In this document: in pieces, positions 22,320-31,435 of the stretch
Layout of the letters: every line of letters starts with the position of its first letter
Position numbering within the stretch: position 1 is the stretch's first letter
Virus record (IMG/VR): IMGVR_UViG_3300031825_000399
Coordinates: 1 to 36,764 of that record
Direction: 5' to 3' (one strand)
Source of the DNA: a virus
Length of the DNA: 36,764 bases
Notes under the pieces: generated by a model
Database searches by the model: none
What the model was told of the DNA's origin: nothing
The model's input: only the letters and a program-made list of their open reading frames with translations
Made by a program: the position numbers and the translations under genes

Positions 22320-25319
22320 ATGACGACCGTCGGCGAAGCGAAACTCAAACTCTCTGCTGACGGTTCGTCCCTGCCCGCCGAGGTGCGGGCCGCGGTCGCC
22401 GCCGCGATGCGCGGCATCAACGAGACCCTCAAGGTCGAGGTCGACGCCGACGTCACGCCGTTCGAATCGAAGATGGCGACGGTGCTGCGGCCCCGCGAGG
22501 TCGACGTCGATGTGGACGTCAACCGCACCGCGTTCGACAGCTTCCTGCGCGACATGGACCGCGCCGACAAGGACTTCGTCGTCCGCGTCGCGCTGCTCGG
22601 CGACACCAACGTCGGTGACCGATTCTCCGACCAGACCATCGGGGTCCGCCTCGATATCCAGAACGCGGGCGCGTTCAACACCCAGATGGCCACCCTCACC
22701 CGGCCGCGGCAGGTGGACATCAGCATGAACGTCGACCAGTCCCAGCTCGGGGCGTTGGCCGCGGTGCAGAACCGCACCGTCGACATCCGCGCCAACCTCA
22801 CCAACGCAGGGCAGGTCGAGGCACAACTCGCCTATTTGACCAGGCCGCGGTCGGTGAACATCGGCGTCAACGTCAACCACTCACAGCTGCAGATGCTCAC
22901 CCAGATGCTGAATTCGCTGACCAACCTCGGCGGGTCCCTCGGTGGCGGTGCGCTGTCCTCTGTCGGGTCGATGCTCGGCGGCATCGTCTCCGCCGCAACC
23001 TCCGCCGTCGGGGCGATCGCGATGGTCACGACTGCGGCATCCGCGGCGGCGGTCGCCGCCGGCGCCATTCCCATCGCGCTCACGGGTGCGCTCGGTGCCG
23101 TGTCAGCAGCGGCAGGCGCGATGGCGGCCGGCGTCACCGGCGGCATGGCAGCGGTGATGGCTTCGCTGTCCGTGATGTGGAACCCCGATCTCAAGGCCAA
23201 GATGGACTCGGCCTTCGAGGGCATCAAGGGCCACATGAAGGAGATCGCCAACCGGCTCGCCCCCGCGATGACCAGAATGTTCGATGCGCTGCACCCGGCA
23301 TTCGATCGATTGGCCCCCTCACTCGAGCGGATCACCGACGGCGTGTCCGGTCTGATCGACCATCTGACCGTCAAGCTCCCGGAGATCGCGGATCAGCTCG
23401 GCCCTGCGCTGGAGAAGGCGTTCCAGGCCGGGGTTCCGCACCTGAAGAACCTGATCGACAACCTGCCGCGACTGACCGAGGCATTCGGCAACTTCATGTC
23501 GAAGTTCGGCGACCCGGCCGTGGTCGAAGCCGCGAACCGGGTCTGGCAGAAGCTACCCGGCATCCTCGAAAGCATCGGCGAAGCCATCCCCGCCGTCGCG
23601 CAGGGCTTCTCGGACCTGATGGGCTGGATCGACGCCGGCAACCTCGACCCGTTCATCCAAGGGTTCAAAGACCTGTGGGCGGAGCTGTCCTCGGCGGACT
23701 GGTCCGGAACCATCGACTCGATCGCCAACCTCGCCAACACATGGGGCGAGTTCATGTCCAGCATCGACGGACAGTCCGTCGCCGACGGCATCACCGCGGT
23801 CGCGACCGCGTTCGACGCTGTCCTCAACGCGGGCATGGCCGTGAAGAACACCCTGGACGGGATCTGGGACGTCATCTCCCCGAAGAACGTCATGGGCGAG
23901 ATGCGCGAGATGGCGCACGCCATCCTCGGCATGCTCAAGGACACGTTCGGGAATCTGCCGTTCATCGGTGATGACATCTCCAAGGCCATCGACGGGGCCC
24001 TGCAGAAGCTCGGGCCGGTGAAGTTCAAGGCCACCCCGGAACTCGACAAGGTCGGTGTCGAGAAGCTCGAATCCATGCCGGGCCCGAAGATCAAGGTGGA
24101 CGTCGAGCCGCAGTGGCATGGACTGACCACGAACAAGCCGCCGAAGGTCAAGGTGGACATCGAGACCGACAACCGCAAGATCCCGGTCGAGGTCGACGTC
24201 AAACCGTTCAAACTCGATATCCCGCCCAAGGCCAAGGTGATGGTCGACGTCGAGGCCACCCCCTTCAAACTCGACATCCCGCCGAAGACGAAGGTGATGG
24301 TCGACGTCGAGCAGACCGCCGGGTTCAAGCTCGACGTGCCGCCGAAGGTGAAGGTGATGGTCGAGCCGGACGGCTCCGGGTTCTTCAACTTCGCGCCGCC
24401 GCAACCGCCGCCGGTGAAAGTGAAGGTCCTCGCCGACACGGCCGGGCTCTCCGCCGACATCGATTCGAAGACCAAGGTCATGAAGACCGTGACGATCCCG
24501 ATCGCCTACGGCCCGCTGCCCGCCGCGCCGCCGATCCCGACTCCGCCGACGGTGCCGGTTCCGCTGCAGTTCCAGGTGCCGCCGATGCCGGCGATCCCCT
24601 CGCCACCACCGGTGCAGGTCCAGGTCCACACCAACGCCGACGAGGTCGCCGGGAAGATCAACAGCATCCCGGGGTCGAAGGTCACCACCCACACCGTGTC
24701 GTCGAACGTGGGCGCGGTGATCGGGCAGATCGCGTCGATGCAGTCCGGCACCAGCTCGTTCCATTCGGTGTCGTCGAACGCAGGGGCGGTGGCGGCGCAG
24801 ATCTCCTCGCTCAACGGCCGCAACACGAGCTCGACCCACACCATCCGGGTCGTCGAGACCGGCAGCGGTAAGCGGATGGAGGACGGCGGGTTCAACTTCC
24901 GCTCCTACGCCGCCGGGGGGATCACGGCGCTGGAGAAGTACGCGAACGGCAAGCTGCCGTCGGCGGCGACGATCATGCGGCCACGGCGCCGGCTGATCCA
25001 GTGGGCAGAACCCTCGACGAAGGGAGAGGCGTTCATCCCGCTGGCCCGCTCCAAGCGCGCCAGGTCGCTGGACATCTGGGAGCAGACCGGCCAGATGCTC
25101 GGGGCGTGGGATCAGGTGTACGCGTCGATGGCGGCGCGCGCTGCGGGGGCGCCGTCGCTGGCACCCTACGCGATGGCGGCGGCCGGACTGGGCAACGCAG
25201 GAGGAGTCGGAACCAACCGGACCGAGGTGCACGCGCCGATCACGATCCAGGCAGCGCCACAGCCGGCGACCACGGGGTGGGCAGTGCAGTCCGCGCTGAC
25301 CTCCCGGCTGAGAGGGTAG
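22320..25319 (+). CDS. Tape measure protein
   Basis: 999 residues, setting tail length (roughly 150 nm by the usual 1.5 Angstrom per residue rule). The N-terminal quarter holds repeated short units such as TRPRQVDISMNV and TRPRSVNIGVNV. A hydrophobic Ala/Gly-rich stretch (about 205-285) can span membranes. Helical segments follow to about 560. Lys/Pro/Val repeats (FKLDIPPKxKVMVDVE, three copies) and two related VSSNxGAV units come before a C-terminal DGGFNFRSYAAGGI and GEAFIPLARSKR. No lytic domain is evident. It is translated from a leaderless ATG directly behind a terminator. Confidence 0.93.
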   Translation: MTTVGEAKLKLSADGSSLPAEVRAAVAAAMRGINETLKVEVDADVTPFESKMATVLRPREVDVDVDVNRTAFDSFLRDMDRADKDFVVRVALLGDTNVGDRFSDQTIGVRLDIQNAGAFNTQMATLTRPRQVDISMNVDQSQLGALAAVQNRTVDIRANLTNAGQVEAQLAYLTRPRSVNIGVNVNHSQLQMLTQMLNSLTNLGGSLGGGALSSVGSMLGGIVSAATSAVGAIAMVTTAASAAAVAAGAIPIALTGALGAVSAAAGAMAAGVTGGMAAVMASLSVMWNPDLKAKMDSAFEGIKGHMKEIANRLAPAMTRMFDALHPAFDRLAPSLERITDGVSGLIDHLTVKLPEIADQLGPALEKAFQAGVPHLKNLIDNLPRLTEAFGNFMSKFGDPAVVEAANRVWQKLPGILESIGEAIPAVAQGFSDLMGWIDAGNLDPFIQGFKDLWAELSSADWSGTIDSIANLANTWGEFMSSIDGQSVADGITAVATAFDAVLNAGMAVKNTLDGIWDVISPKNVMGEMREMAHAILGMLKDTFGNLPFIGDDISKAIDGALQKLGPVKFKATPELDKVGVEKLESMPGPKIKVDVEPQWHGLTTNKPPKVKVDIETDNRKIPVEVDVKPFKLDIPPKAKVMVDVEATPFKLDIPPKTKVMVDVEQTAGFKLDVPPKVKVMVEPDGSGFFNFAPPQPPPVKVKVLADTAGLSADIDSKTKVMKTVTIPIAYGPLPAAPPIPTPPTVPVPLQFQVPPMPAIPSPPPVQVQVHTNADEVAGKINSIPGSKVTTHTVSSNVGAVIGQIASMQSGTSSFHSVSSNAGAVAAQISSLNGRNTSSTHTIRVVETGSGKRMEDGGFNFRSYAAGGITALEKYANGKLPSAATIMRPRRRLIQWAEPSTKGEAFIPLARSKRARSLDIWEQTGQMLGAWDQVYASMAARAAGAPSLAPYAMAAAGLGNAGGVGTNRTEVHAPITIQAAPQPATTGWAVQSALTSRLRG
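24204..24378 (+). repeat. In-frame tandem repeat in tape measure gene
   Basis: Three units start at 24204, 24261 and 24321 (19- and 20-codon periods), each encoding xFKLDIPPKxKVMVDVE or a close variant. The first two differ at only a few third positions, suggesting recent unit duplication, which would change tail length in whole-unit steps. Confidence 0.75.
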
Positions 25320-25325
25320 AGGGAG

Positions 25326-26612
25326 ATGGCGTACCGAGGCCTGTTGTTCTACGGCGACACGGAGCTGATCAACTCCCGCCGCACCGTCGCCCACATCCTC
25401 AACGGCGTGAGACCGCTGTCGCTGGAGGTCCGACACGACGACTCGTGGCCCCACACTGCGCGGTTACTCGCGCACGCGCCGTACGTGATGCCCGACGAAG
25501 CGCCATGGCACACCCCCGGCGATCCCGACTCGCTCGAGTTCGCCGGGGTGTGGCCGATGTCCGTCGACGGCCTCGACACCTCCACCTTGTCTCGAGAGAT
25601 CGTCGAAGGGCTCGGCGACGGAGCCACCACGGGCGTGACCCGTTTCGGGTCGAAACAGATCACGATCACCGCGCTGCTGGTGGCGTCGTCCGCGGCCGGT
25701 GCGGAGTTCGGGTTGCGGTGGCTGACCGAACGGCTCGCCGACGCCTCGGATGTCGGAGCCGGGACGTCGTTGCGGTTTCTGTCCGCCGCCCCCGAACTCG
25801 ATCCGGATCTGACCGGTGTGGCGACACGGGCAGCGATGGCCGGGCGGTGGCGGACGCTGTACCAGGTGGTGACCACGGCGCCGCCGACGGTGACCGGCCG
25901 GTTCGGATTCACCCGGGGGCAGGACACCCAGGCATCGGTGTTCGCGGTGTCGTGGACGATGACCGCGCTGATCCCGCACGTCTTTCACGACCCCGTCGTC
26001 GCGATCGCCGACTCGTCGTTGACCGGGATTTCGACGTCGACTCCGACCTGGACGGTCGCGGTGGATGGGGAATGCGACGGAGGCTGCACGGATACTGGTG
26101 CAGCAGTGCTGGTCGATCCGGAGGCTGCGGCGGCGGCGAGGGTGGTGCGGGAGTTGACGACCGTCGGTTCGTCGGGGGTGTGCGTCCCGCTCGAATCGAA
26201 ACGGATCGCGCAGGCAGTGCCGGCGGACCCGGGCCGCGCGGCACGTCCGGATGTGGTGCGGGTGGCGGTGACGACTGGTGCGCAAGTGGCGCGGGGACTG
26301 CGGCTGCAGATCGTCCCGGGCACCGGCATCGAGGCGTGGGAACTGGCGGAGCGCTGCGGCGCGCTCACCGAGATCGGCATCTCCTACATTCCCGCCGGGT
26401 CGACCCTGACTCTCGACGGGGCGACCGGCACCGCATGGTGCGACACCCCCGAGGGCCGCATGGACGCGGCCGCGGTGGTGCGGGGAAGTGGTGGCGCGCC
26501 GTGGCGCTTCCCGCTGCTCGACGACATCGGCAGCTACGGCGTGTTGCTCGATACACCGGCGTCGCTGACCGAGTTGACGGTGGATGCGTGGACGATCGCG
26601 AGGGAGTCGTAG
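25326..26612 (+). CDS. Minor tail protein (distal tail region)
   Basis: 428 residues. It starts MAYRGLLFYGDTELINSRRT and is beta-rich with many Thr/Val strands. It is encoded directly after the tape measure, where the distal tail protein is normally found. Cysteines near 258-262 (ECDGGC) and in the 290s could form a disulphide or metal site. A GAGGGAG tract abuts the ATG. The next gene begins four bases after the stop. The role is inferred mainly from order and length. Confidence 0.7.
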   Translation: MAYRGLLFYGDTELINSRRTVAHILNGVRPLSLEVRHDDSWPHTARLLAHAPYVMPDEAPWHTPGDPDSLEFAGVWPMSVDGLDTSTLSREIVEGLGDGATTGVTRFGSKQITITALLVASSAAGAEFGLRWLTERLADASDVGAGTSLRFLSAAPELDPDLTGVATRAAMAGRWRTLYQVVTTAPPTVTGRFGFTRGQDTQASVFAVSWTMTALIPHVFHDPVVAIADSSLTGISTSTPTWTVAVDGECDGGCTDTGAAVLVDPEAAAAARVVRELTTVGSSGVCVPLESKRIAQAVPADPGRAARPDVVRVAVTTGAQVARGLRLQIVPGTGIEAWELAERCGALTEIGISYIPAGSTLTLDGATGTAWCDTPEGRMDAAAVVRGSGGAPWRFPLLDDIGSYGVLLDTPASLTELTVDAWTIARES

Positions 26613-26615
26613 ACG

Positions 26616-27947
26616 ATGTCGGGGTTGCTCGGGGCTGCGTCGCAGCGCGTCACGTTGACCGACTACGCGGGGGTGCTGCTCGCCGAGATCCCGGCATCGG
26701 ACACCGCCCGGGTGGAATGGACTCGCGAATCGCGGTCGGTGTCGGTGGCGTCGACTGCAGTCGTCGCCACCGACCAGGTGGCGCGGAATGTCGAGCCGTG
26801 GGTGCACCGGCTCAACGTCTGGCGCGGTGAGCAACTCGCGTGGACCGGTCCGGTGATCCGCACCGCGGCAGTCGGTACGAAGTTGACTGTGGCGGCAGCC
26901 GACCCCGGGGTGTGGTTCGAGCGCCGCAAGATCAAGCGCGGCCGACTGTTCTCGAATACCGATCTGTCGATCATCGCAGCGCAGATCATCGAGGACGCTT
27001 TCGAAGGCGACGACCCCGACCACATCGTCGACCGTATGATCGTCGCCCCTACCGGTGTCTTCAGCTCGGTGACCATCACCCCAAATACCCGATACGTCTC
27101 CGAGCAGCTCGCTGACCTCGCCGACCTCGGGTTGGTGTGGCAGTTTGTGGCCGGGGTGCTCATCGTGGGTCCGGCTGTCGAGCAGATCGAGCTCGCGTCC
27201 CCCCTGGGGGACGAGCACTTCTCCGAGCCGGTCACGGTGATCAAGGATGGGTCCAAGACGGCGACGTCGGTGACCGTGCTCGGCACCTCGTCGTCGGCGA
27301 CGGTGGGGGTCGACCCCTCGGAGGATCCAGGGTTCGGTCGGATCGAGCGGATCGTCAAGGCGGACACCGCCGATTCGGTGCAGGCGTGCACGGTTGCGGC
27401 GTTGGACGAGTTGAACCGGTCGAAGGTCACCCCCCGGTCGGTCACTGTGTCGGACGCCGCGAGGTTGTCGTCGAGCGCGCCGGTGCAGCTCGGTGACCTG
27501 ATGCCGGGGGTGCGGATCCCGATCGCGACCACCTCCACCGGTATCGACCTGGGGAGTGTGATGCGGCTGCAGACGGTGCGGGCGATCGCCCAGTCCGGTA
27601 CCGAGTCGATCATGATCACCGTCGAGGACGCGCCGCCGCCGCGCAGCGAGATGGAGATCGCCGAGATCGCGCCGACCTCGTCGTCGCCCTACACGATCGT
27701 CACCTCCGGCGGCCCCATCGTGTGTCAGCAGGTGTGGGAGCCGACCGGTGGGTTCATCGGTGCATTGCTCGGGTGGGGCAAGTGGGTCGAGAAGTGCACA
27801 AAGGACGGCAAACCCGTCACCCGAAGCGGCAAGGAGGAGGTCGATACGCTGCCGGCGACGAAGCGCTATTCGTACACCCTGTACGTCTCGGTCGGAACCA
27901 GGCCCGACTTCTACATCAACTGGGAACTGCGAAAGGTGGAATCGTGA
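26616..27947 (+). CDS. Tail hub protein, siphovirus Gp37-like
   Basis: 443 residues. An N-terminal strand region (RVTLTDYAGVLLAEIP), a WRGEQLAWTGPVIRT turn and then a body with GVWFERRKIKRGRLFSN and VTVLGTSSSATVGVD fit the ReqiPepy6 Gp37-like family, which builds the baseplate hub with the distal tail protein. The C-terminal 80 residues (GPIVCQQVWEPTGGFIGALL and following) are an extension with paired cysteines. GGGAG lies about nine bases before ATG 26616. The stop overlaps the following GTG. Confidence 0.75.
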   Translation: MSGLLGAASQRVTLTDYAGVLLAEIPASDTARVEWTRESRSVSVASTAVVATDQVARNVEPWVHRLNVWRGEQLAWTGPVIRTAAVGTKLTVAAADPGVWFERRKIKRGRLFSNTDLSIIAAQIIEDAFEGDDPDHIVDRMIVAPTGVFSSVTITPNTRYVSEQLADLADLGLVWQFVAGVLIVGPAVEQIELASPLGDEHFSEPVTVIKDGSKTATSVTVLGTSSSATVGVDPSEDPGFGRIERIVKADTADSVQACTVAALDELNRSKVTPRSVTVSDAARLSSSAPVQLGDLMPGVRIPIATTSTGIDLGSVMRLQTVRAIAQSGTESIMITVEDAPPPRSEMEIAEIAPTSSSPYTIVTSGGPIVCQQVWEPTGGFIGALLGWGKWVEKCTKDGKPVTRSGKEEVDTLPATKRYSYTLYVSVGTRPDFYINWELRKVES

Positions 27948-28429
27948 CTGAACCGATCGATGCGGCGCCGATCGATGCGGCACTGACCGCCCCGGCACCC
28001 GCCGCGGGCTCGGGTGTGACCGATCAGGACGCGAAGACCCTCGAGGACATGGCGAACCGCCTCGGCAAGCTGGAGCGGTCCACCGTGGTGCGAATCAACG
28101 AGTGGGCGCTGACCCAGGAGTACGAGACGGTTCCGCTCAACGGGCTCACCGCCGGATCGGATCCGCAGCCGCAGGTCGTACTCAAAGCCACCAATGTGAC
28201 CACTGGGGAGGGAGAGATCCTGGTGCCGCCGGCGGCCACCCAGGAGTGGATCGCCTATATCGAGGCGCTGATCGAGCAGAAGTACGCCGCATTGTCGTCG
28301 TCGCTGTCGTCGTTGGCGTCACGCGTGTCGTCCCTCGAATCGAGGATGTCGACGGCCGAGGATGACATCGACGACGTCGAGTCGGATGTCCGTGGCGTCG
28401 AGCGGGACGTACGGAGTTGCTGCCCGTAG
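27944..28429 (+). CDS. Minor tail protein with C-terminal coiled coil
   Basis: 161 residues. The first third is low-complexity (IDAAPIDAALTAPAPAAG). The middle, NEWALTQEYETVPLNGLTAG plus an LVPPAATQEWIAYIEALIEQ helix, leads into a heptad-rich coiled coil (LASRVSSLESRMSTAEDDID) ending in a Cys-Cys-Pro. It probably trimerises as a fibre stem or baseplate spike. The GTG at 27944 overlaps the previous stop by four bases, with AGGTGG upstream. Confidence 0.6.
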   Translation: MTEPIDAAPIDAALTAPAPAAGSGVTDQDAKTLEDMANRLGKLERSTVVRINEWALTQEYETVPLNGLTAGSDPQPQVVLKATNVTTGEGEILVPPAATQEWIAYIEALIEQKYAALSSSLSSLASRVSSLESRMSTAEDDIDDVESDVRGVERDVRSCCP

Positions 28430-28438
28430 TCGGTGCGG

Positions 28439-28465
28439 CACCGGGGGTGCGTACGGTGCGCAGCC
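28439..28465 (+). promoter_or_regulatory. CACC-N9-TACSGT promoter, copy 7
   Basis: CACC at 28439-28442 and TACGGT at 28452-28457, with the 13-base offset and eight bases to ATG 28466. It follows the preceding gene by only ten bases, so the site was kept in a very compact gap. The gap contains no Shine-Dalgarno sequence. Confidence 0.65.
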
Positions 28466-29104
28466 ATGGTGAATGTGTGCACCTCAGAACAGTTCACCGA
28501 GGACGGCGGCATCCTCGGGCTGTCACCGTTCGCGTTCGCAGCGCCGGTCGCGCAGGCGACCGCGACGTCGACCGGAGACGGCACGATCACCGCCCACCCC
28601 GGCGCCGGCGGCCGCGCCCTGATCGACGCATCGCTGCACTGGGCCAACACCTATCCGTGCCCGGTGCGGGTGCAGGCGATCCTCCGGAAGCAGCGACGAG
28701 CACTGTCGGCGACAGCCTCGAACATCGTGGTGGTGCGGGACCGGGCGACCACCCTGGTCAGGACCGACGCGCCCGGAGTGCCGATCGCCGCGGTGGACCC
28801 CGATCCGACAGCAGTGTTCGACTCGGAGTGGGGTGGCGGCAACATCGTCGGTGCAGCCGCGACCGGTGACGCGACACCCCGGGTGGAAGTCAACAGGTTC
28901 GCCCCGCAGCAAACCGTGCTCCTGCCGATGGTGTCCGTCGGGGCGGGCGAGTCGATTTCGGTTCGCTTCAAAGCGCGGATGTACATGCCCTATGGTGCCG
29001 GGGCCACTGGCACCTTCCATCCGTCGACCGACGCGAACGACGTCAACAGCATCGCGGTGCTCGGGACGAGCATCGAGTTCGTGGCATACCCAACTGCCCT
29101 GTAG
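28466..29104 (+). CDS. Minor tail protein, first of a paralogous pair
   Basis: 212 residues, beta-rich, with no membrane segment. Shared with the next gene are SLHWANTYPCPVRVQ (near 56-70), DPDPTAVFDSEWGGG (near 111-125) and a following G-x-A-x-PR. It probably forms part of a baseplate or fibre attachment. ATG 28466 is chosen because it follows TACGGT by eight bases; upstream in-frame starts would overlap the promoter. I recognise the pair as recurrent in Rhodococcus/Gordonia phages but know of no biochemical function. Confidence 0.65.
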   Translation: MVNVCTSEQFTEDGGILGLSPFAFAAPVAQATATSTGDGTITAHPGAGGRALIDASLHWANTYPCPVRVQAILRKQRRALSATASNIVVVRDRATTLVRTDAPGVPIAAVDPDPTAVFDSEWGGGNIVGAAATGDATPRVEVNRFAPQQTVLLPMVSVGAGESISVRFKARMYMPYGAGATGTFHPSTDANDVNSIAVLGTSIEFVAYPTAL

Positions 29105-29319
29105 CGAGAGTGGGAGGCAGTCGTGGCGATGATCTGCAGTAGCCGTCAGTTCACTCACAGCGCGGCGGGGGTGATGGGCCTGTCGACGCACGCGTTGCCG
29201 CGGCAGGTGGCGGTGGTCCAGTCCGACTCCGGTGGCGACGGTGAACTGAAGTACCCCGACGACCAGGGCCGGGTCCTGGTAGACCAGGAGCTGCACTGGG
29301 CCAACACCTATCCGTGCCC
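28634..29319 (+). repeat. Direct DNA repeat between the paralogous tail genes
   Basis: A 29-base identical stretch starts at 28634 and again at 29291 (CTGCACTGGGCCAACACC and following). A second near-identical block starts at 28796 and 29450. The offset is 657 and 654 bases, consistent with duplication followed by a one-codon indel. Confidence 0.75.
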
Positions 29320-29746
29320 AGTACGGGTGCTGCCGGTCATCAAGCGACGATCCAGGTTGCTGCACACCACAGGATCGGTGCTGCTCGTGGTCCGTGAGCG
29401 CTTGACATGGTTCGTCGGCCAGGACCGGGAGCAACGGGTGCAGGCTGCTGACCCGGATCCGACGGCGGTGTTCGACTCCGAATGGGGTGGCGGTGACACC
29501 GTCGGGTCGGCGACGAACGGATCGGCGGTGCCGCGGACGTATTCGTGGATGCTCGACCCGGAGACGGTGCATCTGCTGCCGTTCGTCACGGTGCCACAGG
29601 ATCGGTCCATCTCCCTGCGGCTCCGGGTGGCGGCGTGGTTCCGCCACTACGTGGCAGACAACGCCGAAGCCGACATCAACGAGGTATGGGTGCGCGGGAA
29701 CACCCTGTCCCTCCTGGCGTTCCCCACCCCGGAGGAGATGACGTGA
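29123..29746 (+). CDS. Minor tail protein, second of a paralogous pair
   Basis: 207 residues. It aligns along its whole length with the preceding gene, including ELHWANTYPCPVRVL and DPDPTAVFDSEWGGG, but with a different N-terminal strand (STHALPRQVAVVQSD) and a C-terminus ending FPTPEEMT. GTG 29123 has GGGAGG about five bases upstream; ATG 29129 is an alternative. A four-base GTGA overlap links it to the fibre gene. Divergence concentrated away from the shared motifs suggests subunits with distinct partners. Confidence 0.65.
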   Translation: MAMICSSRQFTHSAAGVMGLSTHALPRQVAVVQSDSGGDGELKYPDDQGRVLVDQELHWANTYPCPVRVLPVIKRRSRLLHTTGSVLLVVRERLTWFVGQDREQRVQAADPDPTAVFDSEWGGGDTVGSATNGSAVPRTYSWMLDPETVHLLPFVTVPQDRSISLRLRVAAWFRHYVADNAEADINEVWVRGNTLSLLAFPTPEEMT

Positions 29747-30999
29747 GTGCACCTATCGGCGGCACCCCGGTGAAGGTGCGGGGCCTGATCTCGCTGGCCT
29801 GGTTGCAGCGTGGCGACACGACCACCATTGTGTGGGACGCCACGGCTGTCGAGCTGGTCAACGCCGGCTACCTGGAAATCCTCGAAGTCCTTCCCGTCGA
29901 TCCGGGAGAACCCGCCCCGACTGTCGCGCAGTTGCAGGCCGCGGTAGTCGCGGCCGAGCAGGCCCGCGACGAGGCGGTAGCGGCTCGGGATCAGGTCGTC
30001 GTGGACCAGACGGCGCTCGCCGATGCCGTCGCCGACGCGGAGGGCGCGCGGGACGCGGCGCTCGGCCACGCCGGGACCGCGCAGACCGCGGCGGGTGAGG
30101 CGCAGGCGTGGGCGGCGGCAGCCGAAGCTGTCGTCATCGACCAGATCCCGAATGCCTCGGCGTCGACGAAGGGCGGCATCCGCCTGACCGGGGACCTCGG
30201 CGGCACGTGGGACGTGCCCACCGTCCCGGGCCTGACGGGGAAACAATCCATTTCCGACCGCAATCAGCCGAACGGCTATGCCGGGCTGGACGGGTCCGGG
30301 CTGGTGCCGGCGGTGCTGTTGCCGTCGTACGTCGACGACGTCCTCGAGTACGCCAACCTCGTCGGATTCCCGGCAACGGGCAGCGTGGGCAAGATCTATG
30401 TCGCATTGGACACCGGCCGCATCTACCGGTGGTCCGGTTCCGCGTACGTCGAGATCAGTGCCTCCCCGGGCTCGACCGATGCCGTGCCAGAAGGGGCGAC
30501 GAACAAGTACTTCACCGATGCGCGCGCCCAGGCTGCCGCCGCGGCGGCGATCGCCGCGAAGTACACCAAACCCGCCAGCGGCATCCCCGCAGCGGATCTG
30601 GCCGCGGCGGTGCAGACCTCGCTCGGCAAGGCGGACACCGCGATCCAGCCGGGCAGCCAGCCGTTCGATGTGACGTTCGTGGCGCAGTCCGGTACCCGCA
30701 AGACCGGCGCCGGCGACGTGCCGCTCGGGGTCAAGCTCAAGCGGGCGGTGGCCTTTTCGGAGGTGACGTTCCGTTGTGAGACGGCCGACGGCTCCGGCAA
30801 CCTCGTTGTCGAGGTCCGCAAGAACGGCTCCGCCACCGGCATGCCGACCGCGACGATCGCCGCCGCCAGCCAGGTCGCCGGCGTCACCGTCACCGGGCCG
30901 TGGTCCTTCGCCGACGGTGACGTCCTCACCGTGCACGTCACCGCAGTCGGCACCACACCGGGCAAGGGACTGGTCGCGGACTTCGAAGGGGTGACGTGA
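29743..30999 (+). CDS. Tail fibre-like protein with shared N-terminal docking module
   Basis: 418 residues. Residues about 10-47 (VKVRGLISLAWLQRG and following) match the N-terminus of the SGNH esterase gene at 11856. A long alpha-helical stalk follows (QLQAAVVAAEQARDEAVAAR, about 65-140). Next come IPNASASTKGGIRLTGDLGG, typical fibre repeat motifs such as GKIYVALDTGRIYRW, and VPEGATNKYFTDARAQA, a motif widespread in tail fibres. The C-terminal 90 residues are a beta domain (LVVEVRKNGSATGM). GTG 29743 overlaps the preceding stop. A receptor-binding or adaptor fibre is likely. Confidence 0.75.
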   Translation: MSAPIGGTPVKVRGLISLAWLQRGDTTTIVWDATAVELVNAGYLEILEVLPVDPGEPAPTVAQLQAAVVAAEQARDEAVAARDQVVVDQTALADAVADAEGARDAALGHAGTAQTAAGEAQAWAAAAEAVVIDQIPNASASTKGGIRLTGDLGGTWDVPTVPGLTGKQSISDRNQPNGYAGLDGSGLVPAVLLPSYVDDVLEYANLVGFPATGSVGKIYVALDTGRIYRWSGSAYVEISASPGSTDAVPEGATNKYFTDARAQAAAAAAIAAKYTKPASGIPAADLAAAVQTSLGKADTAIQPGSQPFDVTFVAQSGTRKTGAGDVPLGVKLKRAVAFSEVTFRCETADGSGNLVVEVRKNGSATGMPTATIAAASQVAGVTVTGPWSFADGDVLTVHVTAVGTTPGKGLVADFEGVT

Positions 31000-31433
31000 T
31001 GCCGCATCTGTTCGTCCGCGGAGGATCCGCGCTCGCGGCGATGAAGGCGCAACGCACCACCACGCAGAACCTCGCCGCCGCGAGCGTCTACGAGAAAATC
31101 GTCGGCCTGGCCGCGGTCACCGGCACGCATCCGGAGACGGTGCTCGTCGATGACGAGTTCGCAGCCAACGGCAGCGGCTCGTGGATGCTCGACGTCGCGA
31201 TCACCCACGGCAACACATCGTCCGGGACCGGGGTGCGGTTGCTGCGCAAGCCCGTCGGTGGCAGCTACTCGGTGCTGCAGACCTGGTCGACGTCCGGCAC
31301 ATTCCACACTGGCGTGTCCGGGTCGGTCACCGTGCCGATCGAGCGAGGGGATCTGGTGCGGGTCGAGGCGATGCACGCCAACGGATTCACCCGGGACATC
31401 ACCAGTACGGTGCTGACCGCGACCCTCGCATGA
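30999..31433 (+). CDS. Small beta-sandwich tail protein
   Basis: 144 residues. After a short helical start (ALAAMKAQRTTTQNLAAAS) the rest is strands: ETVLVDDEFAANGSGSWMLD, GVRLLRKPVGGSYSVLQTWS and SVTVPIERGDLVRVEAMHA. This is a jelly-roll/TNF-like profile often found at fibre tips. The ATG shares a base with the fibre stop (TGATG); a GTG directly before it is also possible. It ends two bases before a convergent minus-strand gene. Confidence 0.6.
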   Translation: MPHLFVRGGSALAAMKAQRTTTQNLAAASVYEKIVGLAAVTGTHPETVLVDDEFAANGSGSWMLDVAITHGNTSSGTGVRLLRKPVGGSYSVLQTWSTSGTFHTGVSGSVTVPIERGDLVRVEAMHANGFTRDITSTVLTATLA

Positions 31434-31435
31434 GG

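Noticed and set aside
24204-24378. Repeat array considered as CRISPR
   Set aside because: The units are in-frame coding repeats of the tape measure protein with no unique spacers and no cas genes.
25464-27998. 844-residue minus-strand frame opposite the minor tail genes
   Set aside because: Arg/His/Pro-rich shadow with no domain; the plus-strand tail genes fit the context and have RBS/overlap starts.
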